Shown: piece after piece, positions 44,452 to 53,211 of the stretch
How the letters are laid out: each line of letters starts with the position of its first letter
Numbering within the stretch: the first letter of the stretch is position 1
DNA from: Candidatus Magasanikbacteria bacterium CG1_02_32_51
GTDB taxonomy: Bacteria; Patescibacteriota; Patescibacteriia; Magasanikbacterales; UBA922
Assembly: GCA_001871435.1 (NCBI GenBank)
Contig: MNVC01000019.1
Span: 1 to 64,000 of the forward strand
Direction of reading: 5' to 3'
Length of the DNA: 64,000 nt
Program-made: the position numbers and the translations under genes
The notes under the pieces: generated by a model
The model's database searches: none
What the model was told of the DNA's origin: nothing
What the model saw: the letters and a program-made list of their open reading frames with translations, nothing else

Positions 44452-45000
44452 TTATTTCTTTAACTCTTTCAGACTATCTTCTATTATTTTTTTATCAATT
44501 TTGCCATCCATTTTTTCATTTAAGATTTTTTCTAACACAGAAACAATAAGAGTAGCTGATTCTTGTCTAATTTCTTCCATCATTTGTACTTTTTCTGTCT
44601 GAATACTTTTTTTGGCTTGAGTTACAATAGCCTCTACATCAGTTTTGGCTTTATTTTTCATATCTTCACCAAGTTGTTTACCTTCACTATGAGCTTTTTC
44701 AATGACTTTATTAGCTTCACCTTTGGCTTCTTTCAATTTGTCTTGATATTCTTTTTCACCCAAAGCAAGATTTGTTTCAATTTCTTTGGCATTATCTATA
44801 CTTTCATCAATCATTTTTTTACGTTCTTCCAATTTCTTGGTCAATGGTTTCAAAATCAAAAACCAAAGAATAATAGCCACAATTATAAAATTGACAAGTT
44901 GAAATACAAACAATTGAGTATTAAGACCCAAAGATGCTGGCAAACTTTCTTCGTTAATAATAGCTTGATTTTGAGTATTTAGTACATTTATTTCAGCCAT
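44452..45000 (-). CDS. atpF: ATP synthase b subunit
   Basis: 182 residues: a membrane helix (about 30-50, FVFQLVNFIIVAIILWFLIL) and a long charged helix for the peripheral stalk (about 55-175). The 20-residue N-terminal extension before the helix is longer than in E. coli b. Confidence 0.95.
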   Translation of the reverse strand: MAEINVLNTQNQAIINEESLPASLGLNTQLFVFQLVNFIIVAIILWFLILKPLTKKLEERKKMIDESIDNAKEIETNLALGEKEYQDKLKEAKGEANKVIEKAHSEGKQLGEDMKNKAKTDVEAIVTQAKKSIQTEKVQMMEEIRQESATLIVSVLEKILNEKMDGKIDKKIIEDSLKELKK

Positions 45001-45038
45001 ATTTTATTTTAATATTTTTTAAAAAATAAACTTCTAAA

Positions 45039-45063
45039 ACCAAACCTGCTAAACAGATTTGGT
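45039..45063. repeat. Small hairpin between atpE and atpF
   Basis: ACCAAA/TTTGGT arms (45039-45044, 45058-45063) with a 13-nt loop. Confidence 0.5.
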
Positions 45064-45073
45064 AAATAGCAAT

Positions 45074-45307
45074 CTATTTTAGAGTAAAAGCTACTACAAG
45101 AGCGTAAATAGCAATAGCTTCGGCAAAAGCTGCCCCCAAAAGCATTGGCACAAAAATTTTTCCAGCAGCTTCTGGATTACGTCCAATAGCTTCCATAGCC
45201 TTGGCAACAAGGAGACCGATACCAAGGGCTGGTCCAATAGTACCTACACCCATGACAAAAGCTTTGGCTAGGACTACTACTGATATATGATCTAATCCTG
45301 CAAACAT
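45074..45307 (-). CDS. atpE: ATP synthase c subunit (proton type)
   Basis: 77 residues, two helices joined by the GRNPEAAG loop. The ion-binding carboxylate is E63 in GAAFAEAIAIYAL. The residue after it is alanine and no glutamine is at the partner position in helix 1 (GIGLLVAK), so the Na+-binding pattern Q...ES is absent and proton use is predicted. The start has a good ribosome binding site, AAAGGAAAA 5 nt before ATG, better than those of neighbouring genes, in line with the high copy number of c. Confidence 0.96.
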   Translation of the reverse strand: MFAGLDHISVVVLAKAFVMGVGTIGPALGIGLLVAKAMEAIGRNPEAAGKIFVPMLLGAAFAEAIAIYALVVAFTLK

Positions 45308-45442
45308 AAGATTTTCCTTTAGATACTATTTTGACGACTGGAGTTGATTTTTTAAGTCGTAAAGTAAGCATCTTTTAATTATTAAGTGATCTTTCGATCT
45401 TTTGAACTTCAAATTATTGAAATCCATCAAGATTAAAACATC

Positions 45443-46240
45443 TTAATTTTGATGACTCTCTTCCTCACCATGTGGTACAGAGGTAGCTACAGTCAAATAT
45501 ACTAAAGTAAGCATAGAAAATACTGCTGCTTGTATTACACCAACCAGTAATTCCAACAACATAAATGGCGCAGGAACAATAGCAACTACTAGAGCAGAAA
45601 TCACTGAAATCAAAACTTCACCAGCAAAAATATTACCAAAAAGACGAAGAGAAAGTGAAATAACTTTGGCAATTTCAGAAATTATTTCTAATAAACCAAC
45701 ACCAAATTCAATAATGGCTGTGAGTACGGCCATTGGACCTTTTTTGAAACTTTTGAAAACATTTTTGATTTGAACAAATTTTCCTAAATGGGTAAATATA
45801 CCAATAGTAGCAAAAGCATAAAGATGAGAGCCAATTACTGATATAAGAGCCATAACCAAAGTAAGATTGAGATCAGTGTTGGCAGGACGAAGTAACATAT
45901 TTTCGCCAATATGAATGCTTCCAGTACCTGGCAAAAGACCCAACCAATTTGATAACAAAATAAAAAAGAAAATAGCACCAACAATAGGCAAAAATCTAAT
46001 AGTCTTTTTATGATCTCCAGTAACTTGATCAAAATATCCCAAAATCAATTCCAAAAAAAATTCACAAGCATTTTGTAATTTTCCTGGTTTCAATTTTACA
46101 CTTCTTTTTATAGAGATTCCCAAAATCAAAAAAATAATAATAGCAATCCACACATTTATTACAGTATTTGTAACAGCAAGATTACCAATGTGAAATATTG
46201 TCTCTGGGGCAAGTGTAGGAATGTGAATTTCTCCGGACAT
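45443..46240 (-). CDS. atpB: ATP synthase a subunit
   Basis: 265 residues with the conserved arginine R199 in ISLSLRLFGNIFAGE, which faces the c-ring carboxylate, and the SNWLGLLPGTG segment. Six or so membrane helices. Provides the proton half-channels. Confidence 0.96.
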   Translation of the reverse strand: MSGEIHIPTLAPETIFHIGNLAVTNTVINVWIAIIIFLILGISIKRSVKLKPGKLQNACEFFLELILGYFDQVTGDHKKTIRFLPIVGAIFFFILLSNWLGLLPGTGSIHIGENMLLRPANTDLNLTLVMALISVIGSHLYAFATIGIFTHLGKFVQIKNVFKSFKKGPMAVLTAIIEFGVGLLEIISEIAKVISLSLRLFGNIFAGEVLISVISALVVAIVPAPFMLLELLVGVIQAAVFSMLTLVYLTVATSVPHGEEESHQN

Positions 46241-46320
46241 AAAGATTATTTGTTTTGAAAATTCTTTGTAATTTTTTGTATTATTTTTCCAAAACGAGCC
46301 AACTGTCTAAGGACTACAGA

Positions 46321-46608
46321 CTACTTTTTTTCTCTGTTGTCTGTTGACTGTTGTCTGTCGTCAAGTTTTTTATACTCTTCTCCAAATTGTTTTGCTTTTT
46401 TGTAAATCATCTTACCAGACAAAAGAGTTGCCAAGAAAAAAGCTGAAATCGTAAACCAAGGAGCATAACCATATTTATCTTCAAGCCACTGACCAATTAA
46501 CACAAATACTACAATTGGTACAGCAATTATTGCCCCAAAGTCACCAATGATTCTCAATCCTAACATGATATATTGTCTATCTTTAGGATCCTCTGGTAAA
46601 AGTGACAT
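46321..46608 (-). CDS. AtpZ/AtpI-like ATP synthase accessory protein
   Basis: 95 residues from ATG 46608. A start farther upstream (46653) is excluded because the strong promoter at 46645-46673 places the transcript start near 46638. Two membrane helices (about 20-39 and 50-67) flank a loop with IGQWLEDKYGYAPWFT, typical of the AtpZ family that accompanies F-type operons and is thought to help c-ring assembly or Mg2+ uptake. The C-terminal tail DDRQQSTDNREKK is coded by repeated CAGACAACAG words. Confidence 0.82.
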   Translation of the reverse strand: MSLLPEDPKDRQYIMLGLRIIGDFGAIIAVPIVVFVLIGQWLEDKYGYAPWFTISAFFLATLLSGKMIYKKAKQFGEEYKKLDDRQQSTDNREKK

Positions 46609-46644
46609 AAAGTTATAAAGAATAATAGTTTGAAAAACGGTGCT

Positions 46645-46673
46645 ATTATACAAGTTTTTCCTTATTTAGTCAA
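46645..46673 (-). promoter_or_regulatory. Promoter of the ATP synthase operon
   Basis: Minus-strand TTGACT (46673-46668), 17-nt spacer, perfect TATAAT (46650-46645). It fixes the start of the first gene to the ATG at 46608. Confidence 0.8.
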
Positions 46674-46916
46674 TTATCCAACAAAATTTCTGTGTATAAT
46701 AATGTATAAACAAAATACACCAAAAATTAACACGCGAAAAGTTTATCATAAGTAAACCCTCTGTCAATCATAGTACTCTTGACAAACGGTTTAATGTCTG
46801 ATGAAAAAATACCTTTATAGTGTACAATTTTAGGATATTTGGCTAAGTAAACAGTAAATAGTAATTAGTAAAAAGATTTCAATAACAAGTTCTATTTACT
46901 ATTGTCTATTTACTAA
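46674..46916. other. Gap between tatD and the ATP synthase promoter
   Basis: No gene. Near the tatD stop lies a quasi-palindrome of GTAAATAGTAATTAGTAAA words (about 46851-46875) and CTATTTACT...TTTACTAATTAC (46892-46920) that could fold after tatD, but it lacks a clear terminator tail. Confidence 0.45.
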
Positions 46917-47765
46917 TTACTTCACTTTAATCTTATCAAAAAGTCTCAAACTATTTCCCCAGGCTAGTTTTTGTGTTTCTGTGATTGATATTTTTTTGAT
47001 ATTAGCAATTTTATCTATCACTTCCTCTACCATCCAGGGTTCACACCTCTTACCACGATATTTTTGTGGTGCTAAATAAGGGGCGTCAGTTTCAACCAAA
47101 AATCTATCCAGTGGAACCTTACTAACAACTTCCCAAAGATCTTCTTGAATTTTTGGTTCAGTTTTCTTGATTGGAAAAGTAATAATACCAGTAAAACCAA
47201 GATTAAGCCCAAATTCTAAATATTTACTAGCAGAAGACCAGTCACCACTAAAACAATGTACAACACCTCTAATTGGCTTTGATAGAGTCTCTAATACTTC
47301 TATAAGCTCTTTATGAGCATTACGCACATGAATTACCAATGGTAAATTGTATTTTTGAGCAAAATTATACTGTGCCAAAAATACTTTTTTTTGTTTTGAT
47401 AAAATTTCTTCTACAGCTCTATCTTTTGGTATATGGAACAAATCCATACCACATTCCCCCACGGCGATTACTCTATTAGATTTTGCTAACTCAGCAAAGT
47501 ATTCTTCATCAAAATTTTCTTCACGAGAGACAAATGATGACTCTTCTTCATCTACATGAGTTGGAAATAGATGTATTGGGTGAATACCAATGGATGCAAA
47601 AACATTATCATGACTTTCGGCCAATTCAACTGCCTTTTTACTTGTATCTTTTTGGGTACCTATAGCGTGTAGAAAGATATTCTTTTTCTTACAAAGTTTT
47701 AAAACTTTCGCACGCTCTTCATCAAAACCTTTGAATTGTATATGGCAATGGGAATCTAAAATCAT
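46917..47765 (-). CDS. tatD: TatD-family metal-dependent hydrolase
   Basis: 282 residues with the metal ligands of the TatD barrel: H6 and H8 in DSHCHIQF, the glutamate in VGECGMDLF, histidines in IHVRNA and VHCFSG, and D in VETDAPYLAP. TatD proteins are 3'-5' DNases/RNases. An insertion near HVDEEESSFVSREENFDEEY (about 71-90) is longer than in E. coli TatD. It lies 3 nt after the CvpA-like gene. Confidence 0.93.
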   Translation of the reverse strand: MILDSHCHIQFKGFDEERAKVLKLCKKKNIFLHAIGTQKDTSKKAVELAESHDNVFASIGIHPIHLFPTHVDEEESSFVSREENFDEEYFAELAKSNRVIAVGECGMDLFHIPKDRAVEEILSKQKKVFLAQYNFAQKYNLPLVIHVRNAHKELIEVLETLSKPIRGVVHCFSGDWSSASKYLEFGLNLGFTGIITFPIKKTEPKIQEDLWEVVSKVPLDRFLVETDAPYLAPQKYRGKRCEPWMVEEVIDKIANIKKISITETQKLAWGNSLRLFDKIKVK

Positions 47766-47768
47766 ATT

Positions 47769-48305
47769 TTATTTGATTACATTTTCTACATAATCTACTG
47801 TGGAATGCAAAAGTTGTAAAGCTTGAGGCAAAAGAGGTAAAAAAATAGAAGCAATACTACTCAAGATTGGAGCTAATGTTGAATGTGCCAAACCCGTCAT
47901 TACTTTTTCAGAAAGTGGAATTCTCTCCACAAAATAAACAAAAAGGCCAACACTCAAGATTCCTTCTATTAGACCAAATCCTAAACCAAACAGATGATTG
48001 AAAGTTTTTACAAAAGGAATAATAGATACTATCTTAAAAATTTTATCAACAAACCAAAATAAAACACCAATAGCACTAGTAATGATAAAAAAGGCTATTA
48101 TAAACATTAAAACTTTACTTGTATTGGCATGCCAACCAGTAAAAGATGAAAGCCAATTTGCCAAATCCTGATAATATCTACCAGCAAGATAAACACCCAA
48201 AAAAGTACCAACAAGAGAACCAAAGGCTCTAACAAATCCAGTCCAAAAACCATAAATGCCAAAACCACCAATAATTATAAGTAAAATAATGTCAGTAATA
48301 TGCAT
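47769..48305 (-). CDS. CvpA-family membrane protein
   Basis: 178 residues with four membrane helices (about 3-20, 27-45, 62-88, 105-126) and the family pattern GFWTGFVRAFGSLVGTFLGV and FGLGFGLIEGILSVG. CvpA proteins are linked to colicin V production, purine gene neighbourhoods and envelope homeostasis; the molecular role is not settled. Confidence 0.85.
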   Translation of the reverse strand: MHITDIILLIIIGGFGIYGFWTGFVRAFGSLVGTFLGVYLAGRYYQDLANWLSSFTGWHANTSKVLMFIIAFFIITSAIGVLFWFVDKIFKIVSIIPFVKTFNHLFGLGFGLIEGILSVGLFVYFVERIPLSEKVMTGLAHSTLAPILSSIASIFLPLLPQALQLLHSTVDYVENVIK

Positions 48306-48360
48306 ACAAAAGCAATAATATAATAATTATATTTTACTATAAAAATAGTAAAAAGTAAAC

Positions 48361-48550
48361 AAAAAAAGCCCCTATGGGGCAATTATATTGAAGATGTGAG
48401 TGGACAGGCACGATCTTCAAAAAAATTACTCAACGTGGAAAGCCTATAAGGAGGTAACGGCACATCGCGTCAAGGTGTCTTCGAGAAGCCTCAGATCCAA
48501 GTTTTCCACACACACATGGATACTGAGTTTTTCGCACCTGCCACACTCAC
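48361..48550 (-). ncRNA. Rod-shaped small RNA, possibly 6S RNA
   Basis: A complete transcription unit of about 185 nt between metG and the CvpA-like gene. The 5' and 3' ends pair as GTGAG/CTCAC, TGG/CCA, CAGG/CCTG and CGA/TCG with small internal loops; farther in ACTCA and GTGGAAA pair with TGAGT and TTTCCAC, leaving a large asymmetric bulge on the 5' side, and the top closes through further short stems. A long rod with a central bulge, length near 185 nt, and single-gene promoter and terminator fit 6S RNA, which binds RNA polymerase. The primary sequence does not prove it. Confidence 0.55.
48368..48380 (-). terminator. Terminator of the rod-shaped small RNA
   Basis: GCCCC/GGGGC stem with a 3-nt loop followed on the minus strand by seven T. 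Confidence 0.8.
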
Positions 48551-48556
48551 AAATAG

Positions 48557-48585
48557 AGTATTGCACTTTTTCAAGCCTTTGTCAA
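48557..48585 (-). promoter_or_regulatory. Promoter of the rod-shaped small RNA
   Basis: Minus-strand perfect TTGACA (48585-48580), 17-nt spacer, AATACT (48562-48557). The predicted start at about 48550 coincides with the first base of the terminal helix. Confidence 0.75.
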
Positions 48586-48650
48586 GTATCTAAACAAATA
48601 AAATTACCCTTAGTTAAGGCAATTTTATTTATTAATTTAAAAAAAATATC

Positions 48651-50180
48651 CTAAATAATATGTTTTTCCAACCTTACAAACAATATTTCAGCTTTTTTGA
48701 TTTCATTTCCTTCTTTTAACAACCCCCAATTCTTTTTTTCTGCCAAATTATTTTCTATTTCCAAATTTAATTGAGCCAATATTTTCTTTGCTGTTTCTGG
48801 AATTATAGGTACAAGAGATAGAGCCAAATGTCTAAGACCTTCCACAAGTTGATAAAGTAAAACAGAAATATTTTCACCAGTCTTTACTTTTGCCCAAGGT
48901 TTTTCTTCTGAAATTTTTACATCAATTTTTGAAACCAAAGAATTGATATTTTTTATTACTTCTTCAAAATCAAATTTTGCAAAGGCAATATCATAATCAA
49001 CCCAAAACTTTGCTGTTTCAAAAATATCTTCAGCAACTTTTGGAATTTTATTTTCATTATATTTTTCTATCATGGTTAGTATTCTGGAAGTCAAATTACC
49101 AATACCATTTACCAAATGGGCAGTATAAAAATCTTCAAAACGAGAGATACTAAAATCTCCATCTTTAGTAGACGAGACAGCCCCAAGTAGATAGTAACGT
49201 ACAGCATCAGTACCATACTTCTCCACTACATCTTTTGGATCTACCACATTACCAATTGATTTACTCATTTTTTCACCCTCAACAGTAAGATAACCATGAA
49301 TAAATTCTAGAGTTGGCAGACTTAATCCAGCTGAAATTAACATTGCTGGCCAATATAACACATGAAATTTACCAATACCCTTACCAATTACATGCACAAC
49401 TTCCCTGTCTTTTTGATCTTTTTGCTCCCAATATTTACTAAACAAACTTTCGTCAGCACTACCGAAATTAAGACCTGTAATATAATTTGACAAAGCATCT
49501 ACCCAAACATACATAATCTGATTTTCATCACCTGGAACTTTTACACCCCAATTATGTGCACGCTCTGCACTACGAGAAATACTGAAATCTTCTAATCCCC
49601 TATCAATGAAAGCTAACCATTCGTTCTTACGAAATTCTGGAGTAATTTTTATAATATTCTTTTCTACCAATTCTTTCAATTTTTCTTGATAGTTGGAAAG
49701 TTTGAAAAACCAATTTTCCTCTTCCACTATTTCTGGTTCAGTTTTGTGTTCTGAGCACTTACCATTTTCTAGCTCATCTTCCTTGTAAAAAGCTTCACAA
49801 CCAACACAATAAAGACCTTTATATTTTTTCTTTTCCAAATCTTCTGCCTTAAAATTTGTCCATAATTTTTGAGCACCAATGAAATGTCTCTTTTCTGTGG
49901 TACGAATGAAATCATCAAAGGAAATATTCAAAATATCTTTAAAATCATAAAAAGTTTTGTAGTATTCATCTACAAATTGTTGTACATTTTGACCAAGTTT
50001 TTCTGCGGCCTGAACATTTTTCAAAGAATTTTCATCAGTCCCCGTCAGAAAAAAAACATCTTTTCCAAGCAACCTCTGATAACGTGCCATCGCATCGGTT
50101 TGGACATATTCCAAGGCATGACCAACATGTGGTTTACCATTAACATAAGGAATAGCTGTTGAAATGTAATATTTATTCAT
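48651..50180 (-). CDS. metG: Methionyl-tRNA synthetase
   Basis: 509 residues. Class I motifs HVGH (residues 18-21, in PYVNGKPHVGHALEY) and KMSKS near 302 are intact, and a single zinc knuckle is formed by CVGC and CSEH. There is no C-terminal EMAP/Arc1p-like dimerisation domain, so this is the short form. Charges initiator and elongator tRNA-Met; def and fmt of the same pathway are at 55203 and 55936. It begins 18 nt after rsmI. Confidence 0.96.
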   Translation of the reverse strand: MNKYYISTAIPYVNGKPHVGHALEYVQTDAMARYQRLLGKDVFFLTGTDENSLKNVQAAEKLGQNVQQFVDEYYKTFYDFKDILNISFDDFIRTTEKRHFIGAQKLWTNFKAEDLEKKKYKGLYCVGCEAFYKEDELENGKCSEHKTEPEIVEEENWFFKLSNYQEKLKELVEKNIIKITPEFRKNEWLAFIDRGLEDFSISRSAERAHNWGVKVPGDENQIMYVWVDALSNYITGLNFGSADESLFSKYWEQKDQKDREVVHVIGKGIGKFHVLYWPAMLISAGLSLPTLEFIHGYLTVEGEKMSKSIGNVVDPKDVVEKYGTDAVRYYLLGAVSSTKDGDFSISRFEDFYTAHLVNGIGNLTSRILTMIEKYNENKIPKVAEDIFETAKFWVDYDIAFAKFDFEEVIKNINSLVSKIDVKISEEKPWAKVKTGENISVLLYQLVEGLRHLALSLVPIIPETAKKILAQLNLEIENNLAEKKNWGLLKEGNEIKKAEILFVRLEKHII

Positions 50181-50198
50181 AATATTTAATTAAATGCT

Positions 50199-50876
50199 TT
50201 ATTTACTAATAACAATCACAAATTCTCCTTTATCTTTGACCTGCATATCACCGAGTCCGCCGACAGTTCCGCGATAAATAGTTTCAAATTTTTTGGTAAG
50301 TTCACGACATAGACAAATTTTGGTTTCAGGATTCAAAAACTCTTGCATACTAATAATAGCTTTAAGAATTCTATGATTTGACTCATAAAAGGCTGTAGTA
50401 TATTCTAAATCTTTCAAATTACTAAAAAAAGCTTGACGGCCCTTTTTTTGGGGAGGAAAGCCAAGAAAAACAAACTTATCAGTAGGAAACCCAGAAATTG
50501 AAAGGGCTGTAACCACAGCACTGACGCCAGGAATTGGTACAACACTTATTTGTTCATTACTACTCAAAATTTCAAATATCAACCTATTTCCTGGATCAGA
50601 GATTCCTGGAGTACCAGCATCAGAAACAAGAGCTAAATTTTTTCCTTCTTCCAATAATTTTTTAATTTCCAAAACTTTTTTATCATCACTATGCTGATGA
50701 TAACTAATTGTTTTAGTTTCAATAGAATAGTGATTGAGAAGTTTCTGAGTTACTCTAGTATCCTCACATAACACAAAATCAACACTTTTCAAAGTTTCTA
50801 AAGCGCGAAAAGTAAAATCACCCAAATTCCCAATAGGTGTAGCTACAATATATAATTTTCCAAAATTATCATTCAT
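50199..50876 (-). CDS. rsmI: 16S rRNA 2'-O-methyltransferase RsmI
   Basis: 225 residues of the tetrapyrrole methylase fold with ATPIGNLGDFTFRALETL, CEDTR, LVSDAGTPGISDPG and ESNHRILKAI. RsmI methylates C1402 of 16S rRNA. The C-terminal domain of longer homologues is absent. A TATAAT box lies at 50903-50898 on the minus strand, with a -35-like TTGTTG at a rather wide 19-nt spacing. Confidence 0.92.
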   Translation of the reverse strand: MNDNFGKLYIVATPIGNLGDFTFRALETLKSVDFVLCEDTRVTQKLLNHYSIETKTISYHQHSDDKKVLEIKKLLEEGKNLALVSDAGTPGISDPGNRLIFEILSSNEQISVVPIPGVSAVVTALSISGFPTDKFVFLGFPPQKKGRQAFFSNLKDLEYTTAFYESNHRILKAIISMQEFLNPETKICLCRELTKKFETIYRGTVGGLGDMQVKDKGEFVIVISK

Positions 50877-50961
50877 AAACTTACAAATAGTGGCTTTATT
50901 ATAACAAAAAGGGCTAAAAAAGCAACAATCACAAAAAATAGAAGATTTTTTCTGTTTTTTA

Positions 50962-50970
50962 TGATATAAT
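50962..50970 (+). promoter_or_regulatory. Extended -10 promoter for the secreted repeat protein
   Basis: TGATATAAT at 50962-50970, about 34 nt before the ATG at 51004; no strong -35. Confidence 0.5.
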
Positions 50971-51003
50971 TTAAAAACTTAAACAAGACTAACTATTTTC
51001 TTT

Positions 51004-52410
51004 ATGAAAAATACTTTAACTTATTTAGCTATAATTGTACTACTTCTACCACAAGTTTCTTTAGCTACAAGTTTCAACCCAAACAATATTATTAATGATG
51101 AGATTTTACAAAACAAAGATGCTATGGATCTTTTTGATATACAAGCTTTTTTGCAAGAAAAGAATAGTTCCTTGGCAAATTTTGTGACAGAATTTCAAGA
51201 TGGGACAAATAGAAAAGCCTCTTACATAATATACAACTCAGCCCAACAATATAATATAAATCCAAAATATTTATTAGTTAAACTACAAAAAGAACAAAGT
51301 CTAGTTACAGAAACAAATCCTAGTCAAAAACAGTTAGATTGGGCAACAGGCTTTGGTGTTTGCGATGCCTGTAGCAAAGATGACTTAGACATACAAGATT
51401 ACAAAGGTTTTAACAACCAAGTAGAAAGTGCCGCAGCAGTAATGAGAAGCTACTACAACAAAGTAAACACCCAAACTTGGATAAAAAAAGCAGGCCAAAC
51501 TTACAATATAGATGGTGAAAATATAACACCAATGAACAATGCCACCGCCTTTTTATATACTTACACCCCACATTTACATGGCAATGAAAATTTTTGGACT
51601 ATCTGGCAAGCTTGGTTTGTACAAAGTTACCCGGATGGCACCTTAGCAAAAACTAAAGATGATGCAACTATTTATTTGATCCAAGATGGTAAAAAAAGAA
51701 AAATTTCTAATATGACTTCTTTAATTACCCGCTTTAATCCTAAATTAATCATAACAATTCCTCAAACAGAAATTAATAAATTAGAATATGGTAATGAAAT
51801 AAAATTACCAAATTATGCTATTGTAAAAGATGGTTTAGATTATTATTTATTAGATAATGAATACAAAAGAAAATTTACTAATTATGATGTAGTAAAACAA
51901 ATTGGTTATAACCCAGATGAAATTATTGACGTAACTAATTCTGATTTATCAGATTACACATTGGGAAAACCAATTACTCTAGAAGAAAAAAATATCACAG
52001 GTAGAGTGGTTAAATTAAAAACAGGAGATAGTCTATACTATATAAAAGGAAATACTTACTCCCCTATTCTAGACGAAAATACTGCCAAAATAAACTTTCC
52101 AAATCTAAAAATTGAAGATGTAGAGGCAAATGAATTCTCTAATTTAACTAGTATAGACCCAATCATACCAAAAGATGGACATTTGATTGGTATACAAGGT
52201 AATCCAAATATTTATGTTATGGAAAATGGCAAAAAAAGACATATCATAGATGAAAAAACTTTTGATACTTATGGTTACAACTGGAGTAATATAGTCTGGA
52301 TAGACTTCTTTGCTGGATTAATAATTCCTAATGGAGAACCCTTGTATTTAATAGAACAAATTGATAATTTAGATACAGTTACTACCACAAGTAGCACAAC
52401 AAATCTATAA
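51004..52410 (+). CDS. Secreted protein with lysozyme-like domain and four C-terminal repeats
   Basis: 468 residues with a signal peptide (1-21, cut after LATS or nearby). Residues about 60-210 look like a lysozyme/transglycosylase-like helical domain: QQYNINPKYLLVKLQKEQSL, with E at the expected catalytic place, and AAAVMRSYYNKV...FLYTYTPHLHG. From about 215 four repeats of 45-60 residues follow, each starting with an aromatic-rich strand and a KR pair: IYLIQDGKKRKI, YYLLDNEYKRKF, LYYIKGNTYSPI, IYVMENGKKRHI. A threonine/serine-rich tail ends it. I infer a wall-binding or wall-cutting exoprotein. Confidence 0.7.
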   Translation: MKNTLTYLAIIVLLLPQVSLATSFNPNNIINDEILQNKDAMDLFDIQAFLQEKNSSLANFVTEFQDGTNRKASYIIYNSAQQYNINPKYLLVKLQKEQSLVTETNPSQKQLDWATGFGVCDACSKDDLDIQDYKGFNNQVESAAAVMRSYYNKVNTQTWIKKAGQTYNIDGENITPMNNATAFLYTYTPHLHGNENFWTIWQAWFVQSYPDGTLAKTKDDATIYLIQDGKKRKISNMTSLITRFNPKLIITIPQTEINKLEYGNEIKLPNYAIVKDGLDYYLLDNEYKRKFTNYDVVKQIGYNPDEIIDVTNSDLSDYTLGKPITLEEKNITGRVVKLKTGDSLYYIKGNTYSPILDENTAKINFPNLKIEDVEANEFSNLTSIDPIIPKDGHLIGIQGNPNIYVMENGKKRHIIDEKTFDTYGYNWSNIVWIDFFAGLIIPNGEPLYLIEQIDNLDTVTTTSSTTNL

Positions 52411-52419
52411 TTTAATTAT

Positions 52420-53211
52420 ATGCCAGTAGTATTTGCAACCATTACACCACATCCACCAATTTTAATAGAAGGCATTGGTAAAGGTAAAAAAAGTATTATC
52501 AATAAAACAGTAAATTCACTTATTAAAATTGAAGAAGATTTATATATTAGTAAACCTGATGTTATTGTGGTGATTTCTCCACATAGTGATATTTTTGATA
52601 ATGTTTTTTCTGTCAATTTATGCGAAAATTTTGTTTCTAATTATGAAAAATTTGGAGATTTTTCTACTCAAAATTCCTGGACAGGAGAAATCATCTTGCC
52701 CTATATCCTAAAAGAAAAAGCTTATGAAAGAAATATACCAGTTCAACTTTTGACTGAACACAAATTAGATCATGGTACTTCAATACCTTTGGTGACCCTT
52801 GCCTCACATTTACAAAATATAAAAATCTTACCAATTGGCAATGCCAACTTAGAGCCAAAATCACAATTGGAATTTGGACAATTATTATATGACATTTTTT
52901 CTAATTCTGAAAAACGTATAGCCATAGTGGCTTCGGCTGATTTATCTCATTCTCTTAATAACAACTCACCAGCTGGCTTTCATAAAGCTGGCCAAGAATT
53001 TGATGAAAAAATAATAGAATTATTAGAAGCACACAATACTGTTGGTATTACCCAAATAGATAGTAAAATTATAAAAGATTCCAACCAATGTGGTTATAAT
53101 TCTATATTAATTTTACTTGGCTGTCTCAAAAATATAAATTATACTTTCAAAAATTTATCCTATGAAACTGTGTTAGGCGTTGGTTACCTAACTGGTGAAT
53201 TTATATTTTGA
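52420..53211 (+). CDS. MEMO1/LigB-superfamily protein (AmmeMemoRadiSam B-like)
   Basis: 263 residues with the metal-site histidines of the class III extradiol dioxygenase fold: H11 in ITPHPPILIEG, H55 in ISPHSD and H118 in KLDHGTSIPL, plus ASADLSHSL later on. The length and motifs fit the MEMO-like family. No AmmeMemoRadiSam A or radical SAM partner is nearby, so it acts alone or with distant genes. The biochemical role of bacterial MEMO proteins is not established. The PriA-like gene begins inside its last codons. Confidence 0.8.
   Translation: MPVVFATITPHPPILIEGIGKGKKSIINKTVNSLIKIEEDLYISKPDVIVVISPHSDIFDNVFSVNLCENFVSNYEKFGDFSTQNSWTGEIILPYILKEKAYERNIPVQLLTEHKLDHGTSIPLVTLASHLQNIKILPIGNANLEPKSQLEFGQLLYDIFSNSEKRIAIVASADLSHSLNNNSPAGFHKAGQEFDEKIIELLEAHNTVGITQIDSKIIKDSNQCGYNSILILLGCLKNINYTFKNLSYETVLGVGYLTGEFIF

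Noticed and set aside
46609..46653. Upstream start of the AtpZ-like gene
   Set aside because: The codons overlap the -10 box of the operon promoter and would not be in the mRNA.
48361..48550. 6S RNA on the plus strand because CGAGAAGCCT resembles E. coli 6S RNA
   Set aside because: The promoter and T-tailed terminator are both on the minus strand; the plus-strand match is short and probably chance.
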